This document shows, piece after piece, positions 38,476 through 48,996 of a stretch of DNA of 64,000 nucleotides. The first letter of the stretch is position 1, and every line of letters begins with the position of its first letter. The position numbers and the translations under genes are program-made. Origin of the DNA: Amphibacillus jilinensis Y1 (GTDB lineage: Bacteria > Bacillota > Bacilli > Bacillales > Amphibacillaceae); assembly GCF_000306965.1 (NCBI RefSeq), contig NZ_JH976434.1, forward strand, positions 232,728-296,727, read 5' to 3'. The notes below the pieces were generated by a model that saw nothing but the letters and a program-made list of their open reading frames with translations, was not told the origin of the DNA and did no database searches.

Positions 38476-38509
38476 ATTATAACAAATCCCCACATTTATT
38501 CAAGTGGGG
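38476..38509 (-). promoter_or_regulatory. ssrA promoter embedded in smpB terminator
   Basis: On the minus strand TTGAAT (38498-38503), 16 bp and TATAAT (38476-38481) with an upstream TG give a strong promoter; the start would be near 38469, leaving a ~70-nt leader removed by processing. The -35 box lies in the loop of the smpB terminator hairpin (CCCCAC / GTGGGG, 38488-38509). Confidence 0.75.
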
Positions 38510-38510
38510 G

Positions 38511-38975
38511 TTATTGCATGTTTTCTTTCACGGCACGATCAATATCTCGTTTAGCTTGTTTTCTCTTCAGGTCCTCGCGTTTATCAAATTTCTTCTTCCC
38601 TTTACCAAGTCCGATTAATACTTTTGCCATACCGTTTTTTAAGTAAATCCTAAGGGGGACTAATGAATATCCGGCCTGTTGTGTCTCGCCAATTAATTTA
38701 TTGATTTGCTTTTTATGCATAAGTAATTTACGCGTACGTGTCGGTTCATGATTATAACGATTACCTTGCTCATAAGGTGAAATATGCATGTTGTGTAAAA
38801 AGACTTCTCCACGTTCCACACGAGCAAAACTGTCTTTCATATTAACCCGACCCGCTCGGATCGATTTTATTTCCGTTCCTTGAAGTACGAGGCCAGCTTC
38901 AATGGTTTCTTCAATGAAAAAATCATGATTAGCTTTTTTGTTCTGTGCAATGACTTTTCCTGTTCCTTTTGGCAT
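38511..38975 (-). CDS. smpB: SsrA-binding protein SmpB
   Basis: A 154-residue tmRNA partner that mimics a tRNA anticodon arm in trans-translation. Start at ATG 38975 ([20 protein letters not shown]) after GGGAAAATC. Family landmarks are [57 protein letters not shown] and [20 protein letters not shown]. It forms the conserved block rnr-smpB-ssrA. Confidence 0.98.
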   Translation of the reverse strand: MPKGTGKVIAQNKKANHDFFIEETIEAGLVLQGTEIKSIRAGRVNMKDSFARVERGEVFLHNMHISPYEQGNRYNHEPTRTRKLLMHKKQINKLIGETQQAGYSLVPLRIYLKNGMAKVLIGLGKGKKKFDKREDLKRKQAKRDIDRAVKENMQ

Positions 38976-39164
38976 TGATTTTCCCCCTTCTTCGATCATG
39001 CATTCTTCATTTTAACAGGTTCGTTTATCAAACACAATGCTGAACGGGCGCTTTTATTGGACAAGTTTCTATCTGTTATGCGATGATAAGTGAAGATTTG
39101 TTATTATACCCTTAGCCATCCAAAAAATAGGCTTTTACTTTTTCACTAAAAGGAGTAGCATCAC

Positions 39165-40010
39165 ATGCAAATAAGAACGTTAACAGTAAATGATTTACCA
39201 CAGTATAAAGCTATGCAAACCCATATTAAAGATGATTATATAATTGATATTTTTGAACGCCTCGTCACTCCGCCCAATCATGCACTATTCGGCTTGTTTA
39301 AAGACGATAGACTCATTTCCGTTGCCGGCTATAGCTTATTCCCCGGCGGATATGCTATGTTAGGTAGACTGAGGAGTGATCGACGCGAACACGGCAACGG
39401 TTATGCCACGACATTGTTAGTTGAGATCATTAATAGGCTTAAAGGTAATCAACACGTCGGTTGGCTCGGCGGTTACACTAATATAGATAATCAAGCAGCA
39501 AGACGAGTTTTAGCTAAATTACAATTTGAACCATTAAAAACATTTCATAGCTATCCACTAATAAATCGTCAACTGGTAAGCAGTAAACCTGGACGCATAT
39601 GGAATGAAGTTTATCCTTTAAAAAGTAAACGAGCGATACTCGATCAACTTGCCGCTGATGGTGTGCTTGATGTTTACCCTTATGAATGTTACTATCCCTT
39701 ACCCTTCCAACAAGCGTTATTACCAGATCAAAAACTTGATGCAACAAGGGTATTTCAAAATGAACAGCGCGATCGTTGGCTCTTTATTTCGAATGATTTT
39801 AAGAAAGAGCCGTATGCTCACGTTCGTTATTTTTGGGATGACTATTTTGACCAAGCTGGACTATTTGAAACCATAGACTATTACTTAAGTCAACAAGATG
39901 AACCGCGTAAGCCATGGTTTGATTTTTCTACCTATGCCAGTTCTCTGATCCCTAACCTTGATGCTTTTGAGGTCCAAGATGGATGGGTCTTATATGGAAA
40001 ATCTATTTGA
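39165..40010 (+). CDS. GNAT-family N-acetyltransferase
   Basis: A 281-residue protein. The N-terminal 1-130 is a GNAT domain with the acetyl-CoA loop in RSDRREHGNGYATTLLVEII (R/Q-x-x-G-x-G/A), then VGWLGGYTNIDNQAARRVLA. The C-terminal half is unlike any domain I know (YECYYPLPFQQALLPDQKLD, AHVRYFWDDYFDQAGLFETI) and may recognise the substrate. The substrate is unknown. It lies alone, divergent from smpB, with AAAGGAG before its ATG. Confidence 0.82.
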   Translation: MQIRTLTVNDLPQYKAMQTHIKDDYIIDIFERLVTPPNHALFGLFKDDRLISVAGYSLFPGGYAMLGRLRSDRREHGNGYATTLLVEIINRLKGNQHVGWLGGYTNIDNQAARRVLAKLQFEPLKTFHSYPLINRQLVSSKPGRIWNEVYPLKSKRAILDQLAADGVLDVYPYECYYPLPFQQALLPDQKLDATRVFQNEQRDRWLFISNDFKKEPYAHVRYFWDDYFDQAGLFETIDYYLSQQDEPRKPWFDFSTYASSLIPNLDAFEVQDGWVLYGKSI

Positions 40011-40188
40011 TCTCTCACATCGATTCCATTAGAAAGTGCTTTTTATAGCTAGTTAGTATCCGAAGCCTTCAATCAGTGGATTTTTCGTTCTTCTCCCAGT
40101 GAATTTTAAAATTCGACAATTTTTTAGTGTGAAATGAGAACAAGCTATCTATATGTATATTACTAGCCTTCGTTTTTGCCATGTGAAA

Positions 40189-40225
40189 AACCACTTATTC
40201 TTAAATCATCATCGAATAAGTGGTT
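40189..40225. terminator. Terminator after rnr (bidirectional)
   Basis: A 12-bp perfect inverted repeat (AACCACTTATTC / GAATAAGTGGTT) with a 13-nt loop and TTTT on the minus strand ends the rnr transcript. Confidence 0.75.
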
Positions 40226-40235
40226 ACACTGGGTT

Positions 40236-42524
40236 TTATTTTTTTCTTTTGGCTTTTGGCGGTTTAGCTTTTCCTTTTTTCTTCTCTTTCTTTTTCTTAT
40301 CTTTCTTCGTTTTTTTGTCTTTTTTCGAACTGGCTTTATCTAGCTTTGGTTGATCTGCTGGACGACGACGAGCTTGTCTTTTCATCCCAACGATTTCAAA
40401 ATCAATCGCTTGTTCTTCAAGGTTAACTGCAGCAACACGTATAGTGATCGCATCACCAATACGAAAGACATTGCCAGTTCGCTCACCAATCATTGCATAA
40501 GAGCGTTCATCAAAAGCATAATAGTCATCGGTTAAATCACTAACATGCACCAAACCCTCAACGGTATTCTCAAGCTCTACAAATAAGCCAAAGCCAGTAA
40601 CTGAACTTATCACACCATCAAATTCTTCACCTATTTTATCTTGCATAAATTCAGCTTTTTTCAGGTCATCAGTTTCACGCTCTGCGTCAACGGCAACGCG
40701 TTCGCGCTCTGATGTGTGTTTAGCAATTGTACCAAGCTTATCTTTCCAATCATTTTGTGTCTTCTGATCTACTTTTCCCTCAATTAAATACGTCCGAATT
40801 AATCGGTGAACAATTAAATCTGGGTAGCGTCTAATCGGTGACGTGAAATGGGTATAAAATGATGTAGCAAGACCAAAATGACCCACACTATTCGGATCAT
40901 ATTTTGCTTGTTTCATTGAACGTAACATTAATTTTGAAATGATCATTTCTTCTTGTTCACCTTTAACTTGTTCGAGCACCTTTTGTAAGGCTTGTGGATG
41001 AATATCATTAGCCGTACCTTTAACATGATAGCCTAATTGCCCTACAAATTCGAAAAACTTCTGAAGCTTATCTTCATCTGGTTCTTCGTGAATACGGTGA
41101 ATAAAAGGGAGTTCCATCCAATGAAAATGTTCTGCAATCGTTTCATTAGCCGCTAACATAAATTCTTCAATTAATCGTTCAGCGACTGAACGCGCTCTTA
41201 ATACAACATCCTGAGCATGCCCTTTCTCATCAACAATGACCTTGGCTTCTTTAAAATCAAAATCAATTGCACCGCGCCCAAATCGTTTCGTTCGCAAAAT
41301 TTCAGCTAACTTTTCCATATCTTCAAACATAGGTACAAGTTGCTGATACTGTTCCCGTAACGATTGATCTTGATCAACTAAAATTTGATTAACTTCTGTA
41401 TAGGTCATACGAGCAGACGTGTTAATCACGCTTTGAAAGATATCATGATTAACGACCTCACCAGCTTGATTAATTTCCATTTCACAACCGATGGTTAAGC
41501 GATCCACCTGTGGATTGAGAGAGCAAATACCGTTTGATAAGCGATGTGGAATCATCGGGATGACGCGATCGACCAAATAAACACTTGTCCCACGTTCATA
41601 GGCTTCTTGATCAATTGCTGTACCTTGTTCAACATAATAAGAAACATCGGCAATATAAACACCTAATTTATAATGGCCGTTATCCAACTTCTCCACTATT
41701 ACAGCATCATCTAAATCTTTTGCATCAGCACCATCAATGGTAACAATCTGTTTCGACCTTAAATCGCGTCGATTCTTTAATTCTTCAGGTTTAATCGTTT
41801 CAGGCACACGCTCAGCTTGTTCAAGCACTTGATCAGGAAAATCGACCGTTATCTCATGCTTATGGATAATTGAAATGATATCCATCCCTGGGTCACTTTT
41901 GTGTCCTAAAATCTCAACAACTTCACCTTCAGCAGACATTGTTCCTTCTGGGAACTTCGTTAACTTTGCAATCACTTTATGCCCTGTTACTGCACCTTTA
42001 CTGTCAGCTTTTTTAATAAAAATATCATTAGGTATTCGTTTATCATCTGCAATAATAAACCCAAAGCTTCCTTTGTCTTCAAACGTTCCGATAATGCGTG
42101 TTGAATGGCGTTCAATAATGCGTTCAACCACACCTTCCACACGTTTATCACCGATTTGTTCTGTCTCAATTCTGACAAAGACCTGATCATTATTCATGGC
42201 ACCGTTTAAATCATTTGGGTTAATATAAACATCTTTTTGGTCCTCATCATCTGGTAAGAGAAAAGCAAAACCTTTTTTGTGCATCTGAATTTTCCCTTTA
42301 ACTAATCCAATCCGTTCAGGCAATGCATAACGATTTTTTCTTGTTAACAGCAGCTTGCCTTCATCCTCTAAAGCATTAAGCGATTTAATCAATGCTTTAA
42401 ATTGATCTGCATCGGCAGTATCTAATTCCAAACCTTCTTGTATTTCTTCAACCTTCAAAGGCTTTTGAGCTTCTTCTATATAAGTAATAATGCGTTCTTT
42501 TATTAATTCCAATCTTACTTTCAC
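40236..42524 (-). CDS. rnr: Ribonuclease R
   Basis: A 762-residue 3'-5' exoribonuclease. An N-terminal winged helix (about 1-65) precedes cold-shock domains (about 75-230). The RNB catalytic core begins near 265 with [20 protein letters not shown] and contains [11 protein letters not shown] and [20 protein letters not shown]. An S1 domain (about 635-715) has [20 protein letters not shown]. The tail (from about 728) is almost all Lys. It degrades structured RNA and tmRNA-tagged faulty messages, fitting its linkage to smpB-ssrA. Confidence 0.98.
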   Translation of the reverse strand: MKVRLELIKERIITYIEEAQKPLKVEEIQEGLELDTADADQFKALIKSLNALEDEGKLLLTRKNRYALPERIGLVKGKIQMHKKGFAFLLPDDEDQKDVYINPNDLNGAMNNDQVFVRIETEQIGDKRVEGVVERIIERHSTRIIGTFEDKGSFGFIIADDKRIPNDIFIKKADSKGAVTGHKVIAKLTKFPEGTMSAEGEVVEILGHKSDPGMDIISIIHKHEITVDFPDQVLEQAERVPETIKPEELKNRRDLRSKQIVTIDGADAKDLDDAVIVEKLDNGHYKLGVYIADVSYYVEQGTAIDQEAYERGTSVYLVDRVIPMIPHRLSNGICSLNPQVDRLTIGCEMEINQAGEVVNHDIFQSVINTSARMTYTEVNQILVDQDQSLREQYQQLVPMFEDMEKLAEILRTKRFGRGAIDFDFKEAKVIVDEKGHAQDVVLRARSVAERLIEEFMLAANETIAEHFHWMELPFIHRIHEEPDEDKLQKFFEFVGQLGYHVKGTANDIHPQALQKVLEQVKGEQEEMIISKLMLRSMKQAKYDPNSVGHFGLATSFYTHFTSPIRRYPDLIVHRLIRTYLIEGKVDQKTQNDWKDKLGTIAKHTSERERVAVDAERETDDLKKAEFMQDKIGEEFDGVISSVTGFGLFVELENTVEGLVHVSDLTDDYYAFDERSYAMIGERTGNVFRIGDAITIRVAAVNLEEQAIDFEIVGMKRQARRRPADQPKLDKASSKKDKKTKKDKKKKEKKKGKAKPPKAKRKK

Positions 42525-42557
42525 CTTCTTTCATTTTCGTGTCTACTTTATTATGAG

Positions 42558-43301
42558 TTAGTCCCAGTTCAATGATTCTAAAAATTGATAAATATCTTCA
42601 TGAACATCATCTCGCTTCGGTCCTAATGTAATCGCATGACCTGCATCTTCGTACCATTTTATAACTTTTTCGTCACATTCTACAGTTTCATAAATATGCG
42701 TTGCACTTTCAGTATTAATCATTTGGTCATCCTTTGCTTGAATCACCATAGTTGGGGTATAAATTTGATCGAGATGGCGATTAACCTCTTTAAAAAGCCC
42801 TGCCAATTCTTGAAATAGCGGCTTTGCATCTTGAACGAGTTGATCGACTTCTTTGACCACTTGATCTTCTCCCTTGCCTTCTACTTTCTTATATTGACTA
42901 GCATAATAACGAAAACCTTTAGTTAGTTGTTGTTCGTTATCAAAGAACATAGGCGAGCACATAGGTACAACACCAACTATCGGTTGAGAATAAGCAAGTT
43001 TTAAAGCTAATACCCCGCCCAAAGATAGGCCGACGACCGCAATTTTTTGATAACCTTGTGCTTTCAATTCATCATATGACGCCTTAACGTCTTCCCACCA
43101 AGTTTGTGCCCCACCTTTTAATAAATCTTCTGGCGTTTGACCATGTCCCCGATAAATAGGCCCAAGTGAAGTGTAGCCTTTTTTCTGCAAGTAGCGTCCC
43201 AGCATTCGAACATCTGCGCTATGACCAGTAAAGCCATGTAATAATAATACCGCTCTTTCCCCCTCTTTAAACATAAAAGGCTGTGGTGTTTGTATTTTCA
43301 T
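42558..43301 (-). CDS. Carboxylesterase (Est30/YvaK type)
   Basis: A 247-residue alpha/beta hydrolase. LLHGFTGHSAD forms the oxyanion region, nucleophile Ser93 lies in GLSLGG, the acid is in QAKDDQMI (about 192), and the His in DAGHAITLGPKRDDVHEDI (about 222). The sequence PIYRGHGQTPEDLLKGGAQT is typical of the thermostable Est30 group. It is the conserved gene between secG and rnr in Bacillaceae. The natural substrate is unknown. Confidence 0.95.
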   Translation of the reverse strand: MKIQTPQPFMFKEGERAVLLLHGFTGHSADVRMLGRYLQKKGYTSLGPIYRGHGQTPEDLLKGGAQTWWEDVKASYDELKAQGYQKIAVVGLSLGGVLALKLAYSQPIVGVVPMCSPMFFDNEQQLTKGFRYYASQYKKVEGKGEDQVVKEVDQLVQDAKPLFQELAGLFKEVNRHLDQIYTPTMVIQAKDDQMINTESATHIYETVECDEKVIKWYEDAGHAITLGPKRDDVHEDIYQFLESLNWD

Positions 43302-43608
43302 TTTTGATATCGTCCTTTCTCTATTAACAAAAACATAAATAACTTAATGTTTAATCTTACCAAAATGATTGTCATTGTGCACTTGTTCTGTTTTCTTTAT
43401 ATAAACTGAAGCCCCAATCAATGGCCATTGATTAGTGTTTGATAGATCCGCTTAAATAAATGCATTCCATTCTCTATTTTGAGCCAATTGCTTTACGGAC
43501 AGTTATTTTTGATAAATACAGAGTGGCTATCTAAGCTAATAGACATATCACTCCAATAAAAACCCCTCTCATTTTCTAATACAAATGAGAGGGTTACACT
43601 GAGTAACA
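43302..43608. other. Gap between esterase gene and secG
   Basis: No gene is seen in these 307 bp. It holds the secG terminator at its right end and, around 43470-43530, a degraded fragment of the dispersed repeat (CTATTTTGAG followed by TTTACGGACAGTTAT and TGATAAATA). Confidence 0.6.
43557..43593 (-). terminator. secG terminator
   Basis: An 11-bp stem (CCCTCTCATTT / AAATGAGAGGG) followed on the minus strand by GGTTTTT. Confidence 0.85.
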
Positions 43609-43851
43609 CTATAGTATATAAGCTACAACAAAAGTTAACACAAAAAACAAAACAGCAGCCACAATGGTAGCTCTTTGTAAAACAGCATCAATTCCTCTTG
43701 CTTTTTTCTTTCCAAATAATTGTTCTGCACCGCCTGAAATCGCCCCAGACAATCCTTCACTTTTCCCTGATTGCATTAAAACAAGTATAATTAAAGCTAT
43801 TGACGTTATAACTAATAACGTAAGCGCAACACCATGCATAGTTGCGTACAC
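43609..43851 (-). CDS. secG: Preprotein translocase subunit SecG
   Basis: An 80-residue membrane subunit of the SecYEG channel. It has two helices (about 8-27 and 57-79) around a Gly-rich cytoplasmic loop with the signature [20 protein letters not shown] and [16 protein letters not shown] precedes the ATG. A promoter pair TTTACC/TATAAG, 17 bp apart, lies about 60 bp upstream. Confidence 0.97.
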   Translation of the reverse strand: MYATMHGVALTLLVITSIALIILVLMQSGKSEGLSGAISGGAEQLFGKKKARGIDAVLQRATIVAAVLFFVLTFVVAYIL

Positions 43852-44271
43852 CTCCTAAAGAACTTCGAACATTTTCGTTTATCTTCTGGACACTTAGCTT
43901 ATACTATGTAAAAACAAAGTGGTAAACTTTGATAGCATAAAACCCAATCATATTTCCCCCGAAATTAGGAGATCGATCATTTAAAGTGCCGTTTCTTACA
44001 ATGGGAGCTAATCCCCTTCAATGCTAGATTAAATTAATAATAGACACTAGTATTAATTTAGCATAAAATAGCAACAGCCTGCAAGTTAATTTTGTAATAA
44101 AGTAAAACGAATCTCATTATTGATTCATAAAGGGCATGAAGCAGCTATAAGGGTTTTAGTTAAAAGATTAATTTTGACTGTTTTTGACTGAATTTGATTG
44201 ATTTTTATCAATGAGTGGCGTATGATTAAAGTAAGCGATTTATTTGGGATTAGAATAAAGGAGGTTGCGCA
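43852..44271. promoter_or_regulatory. Divergent control region of secG and fruR with tandem operator-like repeats
   Basis: No gene is seen in these 420 bp. The fruR side has TTGATT (44198-44203), 17 bp and TATGAT (44221-44226). Three phased decamers, ATTTTGACTG, TTTTTGACTG and AATTTGATTG (44171-44200), lie over and upstream of the -35, a plausible binding site for the DeoR-type regulator itself. Confidence 0.55.
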
Positions 44272-45024
44272 TTGTTAACGGCCAAACGTCATGCCCTAAT
44301 CATTGATTTACTTAAACAAAAACATCTCGTAACCATCCAAGAACTGGTAGATTTAACATCCGCTTCTGAATCAACCATTCGAAGAGACTTACGTGAATTA
44401 GAATCCCATCAACAATTAATTCGTGTTCATGGAGGCGCCACATCAAAACATTCTGCATTCCAAGAACTTACATATCCAGAAAAATCGATTTATCATGTAG
44501 ATGCAAAAAAACAAATCGCCAAATTTGCGGCTTCTTTAATAGAAGATCACGATTGCATCTATCTTGATGCTGGAACAACCAACTATGAAATGATTTCACA
44601 CTTAGCCAATCGTCAAATTACCGTTGTTACAAATGGCTTAACACACCTTGATGCCCTTAACCAATTTAATCTTAAATCCTATCTATTAGGTGGGGCTGTA
44701 AAACATACAACTCGAGCTCTTATCGGCGTCGGCGCACTAAAAGCACTCGAACATTATCATTTTGATAAAGTATTTATCGGTGCAAACGCCATTGATATAA
44801 ACTTTGGTTATTCTACACCCGATCCCGAAGAAGCAGCCGTCAAACGTGCAGCAATAGCACAAGGTGAACTTAGCTTTGTGATAGCAGATCATTCAAAATT
44901 GAATGAGAGACGTTTTGCAAAGATTGTTGATCTTAATCAAGCGACATTAATTACTGATGCACTCACACAAAATCAACGCAAAAAATTTCAAGAAAAAACA
45001 ACCATAAAGGTGGTGACAACATGA
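44272..45024 (+). CDS. fruR: DeoR-family regulator, probably FruR
   Basis: A 250-residue repressor starting at TTG 44272 after AAGGAGG. The N-terminal DeoR HTH is KQKHLVTIQELVDLTSASES followed by TIRRDLRELE. The sugar-phosphate-sensing domain has DHDCIYLDAGTTNYEMISHL and FDKVFIGANAIDINFGYSTP, with the usual KRAAIAQGELSFVIADHSK. It overlaps fruK by 4 bp, so it should respond to fructose 1-phosphate. The fructose permease gene fruA is not next to it. Confidence 0.88.
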   Translation: MLTAKRHALIIDLLKQKHLVTIQELVDLTSASESTIRRDLRELESHQQLIRVHGGATSKHSAFQELTYPEKSIYHVDAKKQIAKFAASLIEDHDCIYLDAGTTNYEMISHLANRQITVVTNGLTHLDALNQFNLKSYLLGGAVKHTTRALIGVGALKALEHYHFDKVFIGANAIDINFGYSTPDPEEAAVKRAAIAQGELSFVIADHSKLNERRFAKIVDLNQATLITDALTQNQRKKFQEKTTIKVVTT

Positions 45025-45932
45025 TTTATACATGTACCATTAACCCATCAATCGACTACATCATTCATATCGATTCATTTCAGTATGGCAACTTAAATCG
45101 TGGAGAGCGAGCCGCCTATTATCCGGGGGGCAAAGGCATAAATGTTTCGCGTATCTTAAAAAGATTAGCAATTGATAATACAGCCCTTGGGTATATTGGA
45201 GGCTTTACCGGAGACTATATTAAAGAGGCTTTACATCAAGAAGGGATTAAAACGGATTTTATTACAATAGACGGTGTGACTCGGATTAATATGAAAATGA
45301 AGTCATCGAAAGAAACAGAGATCAACGGCCCTGGCCCGGACATTAGCCAACAGGAACTTGATCAGCTCTTTCATCAAGTTGAACAATTAACAGCTGGTGA
45401 CACATTAGTCGTTGCTGGTAGTTTACCACATTCATTACCTGATGACCTTTATGTGAATTTGGCCTCAGTTTGCGCAAAAAAACAAGTTGATATGGTGGCA
45501 GATACGTCAAGTGGCTCATTAAAAGCTCTATTAGGTACACCTCTTTTTCTCGTGAAGCCTAACCATCATGAATTGGGGGAATTATTTAATACAACCATCA
45601 CATCCACCCAAGATGCCATCTATTATGGGAAAAAAATATTAAATAACGGTGTTGAACATGTGCTCATTTCTATGGGGGGCGAAGGCGCAATTTACTTAAA
45701 TAACAAGCAATGCTTAATTGCAAAGGCACCCAAAGGGGATGTCATCAACACTGTTGGTGCAGGTGATTCAACCGTAGCGGGCTTTCTAGCTGGTCTACAG
45801 CATTACGCTAATGACGAGCAAGCTTTTCGTTATGCTGTCGCTAGTGGAAGTGCAACGGCCTTTAGTGCTGACCTTGCTTTAAAAGCAGATGTTGACGCTC
45901 TTGTCGATCATGTTCAAATTACTGCACGATAA
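45021..45932 (+). CDS. fruK: 1-phosphofructokinase
   Basis: A 303-residue PfkB-family kinase converting fructose 1-phosphate to fructose 1,6-bisphosphate. Signature regions are CTINPSIDYIIHIDSF, PGGKGINVSRILKRL, NGPGPDISQQELDQL and the ATP/anion-hole motif NTVGAGDSTVAGFLAGL with catalytic Asp. It is cotranscribed with fruR and followed by a terminator at about 46016. A usual fruA partner is absent here. Confidence 0.94.
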   Translation: MIYTCTINPSIDYIIHIDSFQYGNLNRGERAAYYPGGKGINVSRILKRLAIDNTALGYIGGFTGDYIKEALHQEGIKTDFITIDGVTRINMKMKSSKETEINGPGPDISQQELDQLFHQVEQLTAGDTLVVAGSLPHSLPDDLYVNLASVCAKKQVDMVADTSSGSLKALLGTPLFLVKPNHHELGELFNTTITSTQDAIYYGKKILNNGVEHVLISMGGEGAIYLNNKQCLIAKAPKGDVINTVGAGDSTVAGFLAGLQHYANDEQAFRYAVASGSATAFSADLALKADVDALVDHVQITAR

Positions 45933-46320
45933 AACGAATATTAAATTAGCAACGTGCCCGTCCTTCACCCGCCACTTGGTCGGTGATGAAATCAATACAT
46001 TAGCGCTTGTTACCTCCCGCCTAAAAAGGTGAGCTCTAGTCTCTGTTTTAAGGCGGGCGTTTTACAAAAGGTCGTCTGTGCTAAAAAATCACAGGCTACG
46101 AAATTTGACAGTAGACTTCATTTTAAATAGATGGTATTGTATGAAAAGCGTATACTAATGTAAGTGTAGTTATCTTTATATAGTAAAGGAAAAAAACTAT
46201 ACACAGTTTTACACTGTTTTTTGTATGTAATACTTGAAATATCACTACAAAACAAAGTAAAATTGAAGTTGTGGTATACTGAATAAAAGGATATTAATTA
46301 TTTTATAGGAGGTTTTTTTC
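45933..46320. promoter_or_regulatory. fruK terminator and ptsHI promoter region
   Basis: No gene is seen in these 388 bp. A GC stem (CCCGCCTAAAA / TTTTAAGGCGGG, 46016-46057) ends fruRK. A TGGTATACT extended -10 (46272-46280) is the best ptsH promoter. A small hairpin with a T6 run near 46203-46222 may attenuate a longer leader transcript. Confidence 0.55.
46016..46062 (+). terminator. fruRK terminator
   Basis: Arms CCCGCCTAAAA (46016-) and TTTTAAGGCGGG (46046-46057) enclose about 19 nt, followed by CGTTTT. Confidence 0.65.
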
Positions 46321-46590
46321 ATGGCAGCTGAAAAAACAGTAACAATTACAGATTCAACAGGAGTACACGCACGTCCAGCAACAGTACTTGTTAACAAAGC
46401 AGGTAGCTTTGCCTCTGAGGTAACCGTAGAATACAACGGTAAATCAGTTAATTTAAAATCAATTATGGGTGTTATGTCTCTAGGTATCCCTAAAGATGCT
46501 GAAATTAAGCTTGTAGCTGAAGGTTCTGACGAGCAAGAAGCAATCGATGGTATCTACGGAGTCATTAAGCAAGAAGGATTAGGAGAGTAA
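46321..46590 (+). CDS. ptsH: Phosphocarrier protein HPr
   Basis: An 89-residue PTS phosphocarrier. The catalytic His is residue 16 counting Met (GVHARPAT), and the regulatory Ser is residue 47 ([13 protein letters not shown]), the target of HPr kinase in Firmicutes. It passes phosphate from Enzyme I to sugar permeases and, when Ser-phosphorylated, works with CcpA in catabolite repression. ATAGGAGG lies before the ATG. ptsI follows after 6 bp. Confidence 0.98.
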   Translation: MAAEKTVTITDSTGVHARPATVLVNKAGSFASEVTVEYNGKSVNLKSIMGVMSLGIPKDAEIKLVAEGSDEQEAIDGIYGVIKQEGLGE

Positions 46591-46596
46591 TTATCT

Positions 46597-48312
46597 ATGT
46601 CAAAGCTAAAAGGGATTGCGGCGTCTAATGGTGTAGCTATTGCAAAAGCATACACTTTAGAAGCACCTGAACTTTCTTTTGAGACAAAGAAGGTCGGTGA
46701 CGTTGCCAAAGAAACAGAACGTCTACAAGATGCTCTAGACGTTTCAAAGCAAGAGCTTGAAAAGATTAAAGAAAATGCTCGAGTATCACTTGGTGATGAA
46801 CATGCTGAAATTTTTTCAGCACACCTGTTGGTTCTTAGTGATCCAGAGATGATCACACCAATCAAAGATAAAATTAAAAATGAAAATATTAATGCAGAGG
46901 CAGCGCTTGATGAAGTCGCTAACATGTTCATTAATATGTTTGAAAGCATGGATAACGCATATATGCGTGAACGTGCTGCAGATATTAAAGATGTTACCAA
47001 ACGCGTGATGGCCCACTTACTTAAGGTGTCATTCCCTGATCCCGCTTTAATTGATGAAGAGGTTATCATTATTGCTGAAGATTTAACACCTTCAGATACC
47101 GCTCAATTAAACAAGCAATTTGTTAAAGGGTTTACAACAAATATCGGTGGACGAACTTCCCATTCTGCTATTATGGCTCGCTCTTTAGAAATCCCCGCTG
47201 TAGTTGGTACGAAAACCGTTACAGACGATGTTAAAGATGGCGATATCATTATTGTAGATGGTATTGATGGTGAAGTTGTCATTAATCCAACAGATGATGT
47301 GATTGAAACATATCGCAAAAAACAAGACGACTTTGCTAAGCAAAAAGAAGTTTGGGCACAATTAAAAGATGAGCCAACTGTATCGAAAGATGGAACACAT
47401 GTTGAGCTTGTTGCAAATATTGGAACACCAAACGATGTGGAAGGTATTATCAATAATGGTGGTGAAGGTGTCGGCCTTTATCGTACTGAGTTCTTATACA
47501 TGGGAAATAGTGATTTCCCTTCAGAAGATGATCAATTTGATGCTTATAAATCTGTGCTCGAGCAAATGGGGGACAAACCTGTTGTTGTTCGTACATTAGA
47601 TATCGGTGGCGATAAAGAATTAAGCTATCTTGATCTACCAAAGGAAATGAACCCATTTTTAGGTTTTCGTGCGGTTCGTCTTTGCTTAGAGCGTGATGAT
47701 ATTTTCCGTACACAATTACGGGCGCTTTTACGTGCAAGTACTTATGGAAACTTAAAAATTATGTTTCCAATGATCGCGACATTAGATGAATTTCGTCAAG
47801 CAAAAGCATTATTACTTGAAGAAAAGGCTAATTTAAAAGGTGAAGGTATTGAGGTTTCTGATGATATCGAAATCGGTATCATGGTTGAAATTCCATCAAC
47901 TGCGGTAATTGCTCGTCAATTTGCTAAAGAGGTTGACTTTTTTAGCATCGGTACAAATGACCTGATTCAGTATACAATGGCAGCAGACCGTATGAATGAA
48001 CGCGTTTCATACTTATATCAACCTTATCACCCTGCTATCCTTAACTTAGTGAATAATGTTATTGAAGCCGCTCACGCTGAAGGCAAATGGGCAGGTATGT
48101 GTGGTGAGATGGCAGGCGATTCAATCGCTATTCCAATCTTGCTTGGACTTGGACTAGATGAATTTAGTATGAGTGCAACATCTATCTTGCCAGCACGTAC
48201 ACAAATCAAGGATTTATCTAAAGAAGAACTTGCTTCTTATAAAGATAAATTACTAGCTATGTCAACTGCTGATGAAGTAGAAGCGTTTATTCGTGAAAAA
48301 ACAAATCAATAA
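46597..48312 (+). CDS. ptsI: PTS Enzyme I
   Basis: A 571-residue phosphoenolpyruvate-protein phosphotransferase. The active His189 lies in [23 protein letters not shown]-binding signatures are [26 protein letters not shown] and the C-terminal [38 protein letters not shown] and [13 protein letters not shown]. The N-terminal HPr-binding domain spans ~25-145. It starts the phosphate relay of sugar uptake and ends with a strong terminator. Confidence 0.98.
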   Translation: MSKLKGIAASNGVAIAKAYTLEAPELSFETKKVGDVAKETERLQDALDVSKQELEKIKENARVSLGDEHAEIFSAHLLVLSDPEMITPIKDKIKNENINAEAALDEVANMFINMFESMDNAYMRERAADIKDVTKRVMAHLLKVSFPDPALIDEEVIIIAEDLTPSDTAQLNKQFVKGFTTNIGGRTSHSAIMARSLEIPAVVGTKTVTDDVKDGDIIIVDGIDGEVVINPTDDVIETYRKKQDDFAKQKEVWAQLKDEPTVSKDGTHVELVANIGTPNDVEGIINNGGEGVGLYRTEFLYMGNSDFPSEDDQFDAYKSVLEQMGDKPVVVRTLDIGGDKELSYLDLPKEMNPFLGFRAVRLCLERDDIFRTQLRALLRASTYGNLKIMFPMIATLDEFRQAKALLLEEKANLKGEGIEVSDDIEIGIMVEIPSTAVIARQFAKEVDFFSIGTNDLIQYTMAADRMNERVSYLYQPYHPAILNLVNNVIEAAHAEGKWAGMCGEMAGDSIAIPILLGLGLDEFSMSATSILPARTQIKDLSKEELASYKDKLLAMSTADEVEAFIREKTNQ

Positions 48313-48328
48313 TTAAGATTTTTATCAA

Positions 48329-48366
48329 AGATGGTGTGTGATTTTATTCGCACCATCTCTTTTTTT
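48329..48366 (+). terminator. ptsHI terminator
   Basis: Stem AGATGGTG / CACCATCT with a 14-nt loop and a T7 run. Confidence 0.88.
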
Positions 48367-48495
48367 AGGTTCTATAATATTTTACTGTTGGTTTGCATGG
48401 CGAAATATGGTAGCCTTAAGAATGATGAGAATTCAAAGAAATGTGGTCAGCAACAGACTGACTGGCGTTCTATAAGTAATGGAGGGGGATTGAAG

Positions 48496-48996
48496 ATGCA
48501 AAAAAATAGAAATGAAGAGGACTTCAGCATCCGTTTCGCAGAAAAAGAAGATGTCTCTCTTATTTTATCCTTAATTAAGGAATTGGCGGAATACGAAGAG
48601 ATGCTGACCGAAGTAACTGCCACTGAGGAAATATTAAAGGCAAATCTGTTTGAGAAAAAAACAGCTGAAGTGATCATTGGTGAATACCAAGGTGAACCTG
48701 TGGCATTTGCACTGTTTTATTCCAGCTTTTCAACGTTCTTGGGCAAACCGGGGCTCTACTTAGAGGATTTATATGTCAGACCCGATTATCGAGGAAGTGG
48801 GTTTGGACAGCAACTGATTACATACTTAGCTGATCTCACTTGTGAAAGAGGATATGAACGTCTGGAATGGGTATGCCTGGACTGGAACACATCTGCGATT
48901 CAGTTTTACAGAAAAATGGGAGCTACAGCTATGGATGACTGGACGACATACAGACTGCATGGAAGCGCACTTAAAAATCTTTCCAATCGTTTTTAG
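48496..48996 (+). CDS. GNAT acetyltransferase, diamine/spermidine type-like
   Basis: A 166-residue GNAT protein. I chose ATG 48496, which follows GGAGGGGG; the open frame further upstream reads through the ptsI terminator. Key segments: IRFAEKEDVSLILSLIKELA, the acetyl-CoA loop YVRPDYRGSGFGQQLITYLA, and WVCLDWNTSAIQFYRKMGAT. EYEEMLTEVTATEE and the FLGKPGLYLEDLYV strand are typical of SSAT-like polyamine acetyltransferases. The substrate is not proven. The gene stands alone next to a dispersed repeat copy. Confidence 0.88.
   Translation: MQKNRNEEDFSIRFAEKEDVSLILSLIKELAEYEEMLTEVTATEEILKANLFEKKTAEVIIGEYQGEPVAFALFYSSFSTFLGKPGLYLEDLYVRPDYRGSGFGQQLITYLADLTCERGYERLEWVCLDWNTSAIQFYRKMGATAMDDWTTYRLHGSALKNLSNRF

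Noticed and set aside
46554..47069. 171-aa minus-strand frame
   Set aside because: Antisense shadow of ptsI.
48331..48495. N-terminal extension of the GNAT protein
   Set aside because: It would begin inside the ptsI terminator; ATG 48496 has a strong ribosome site and starts the conserved domain.
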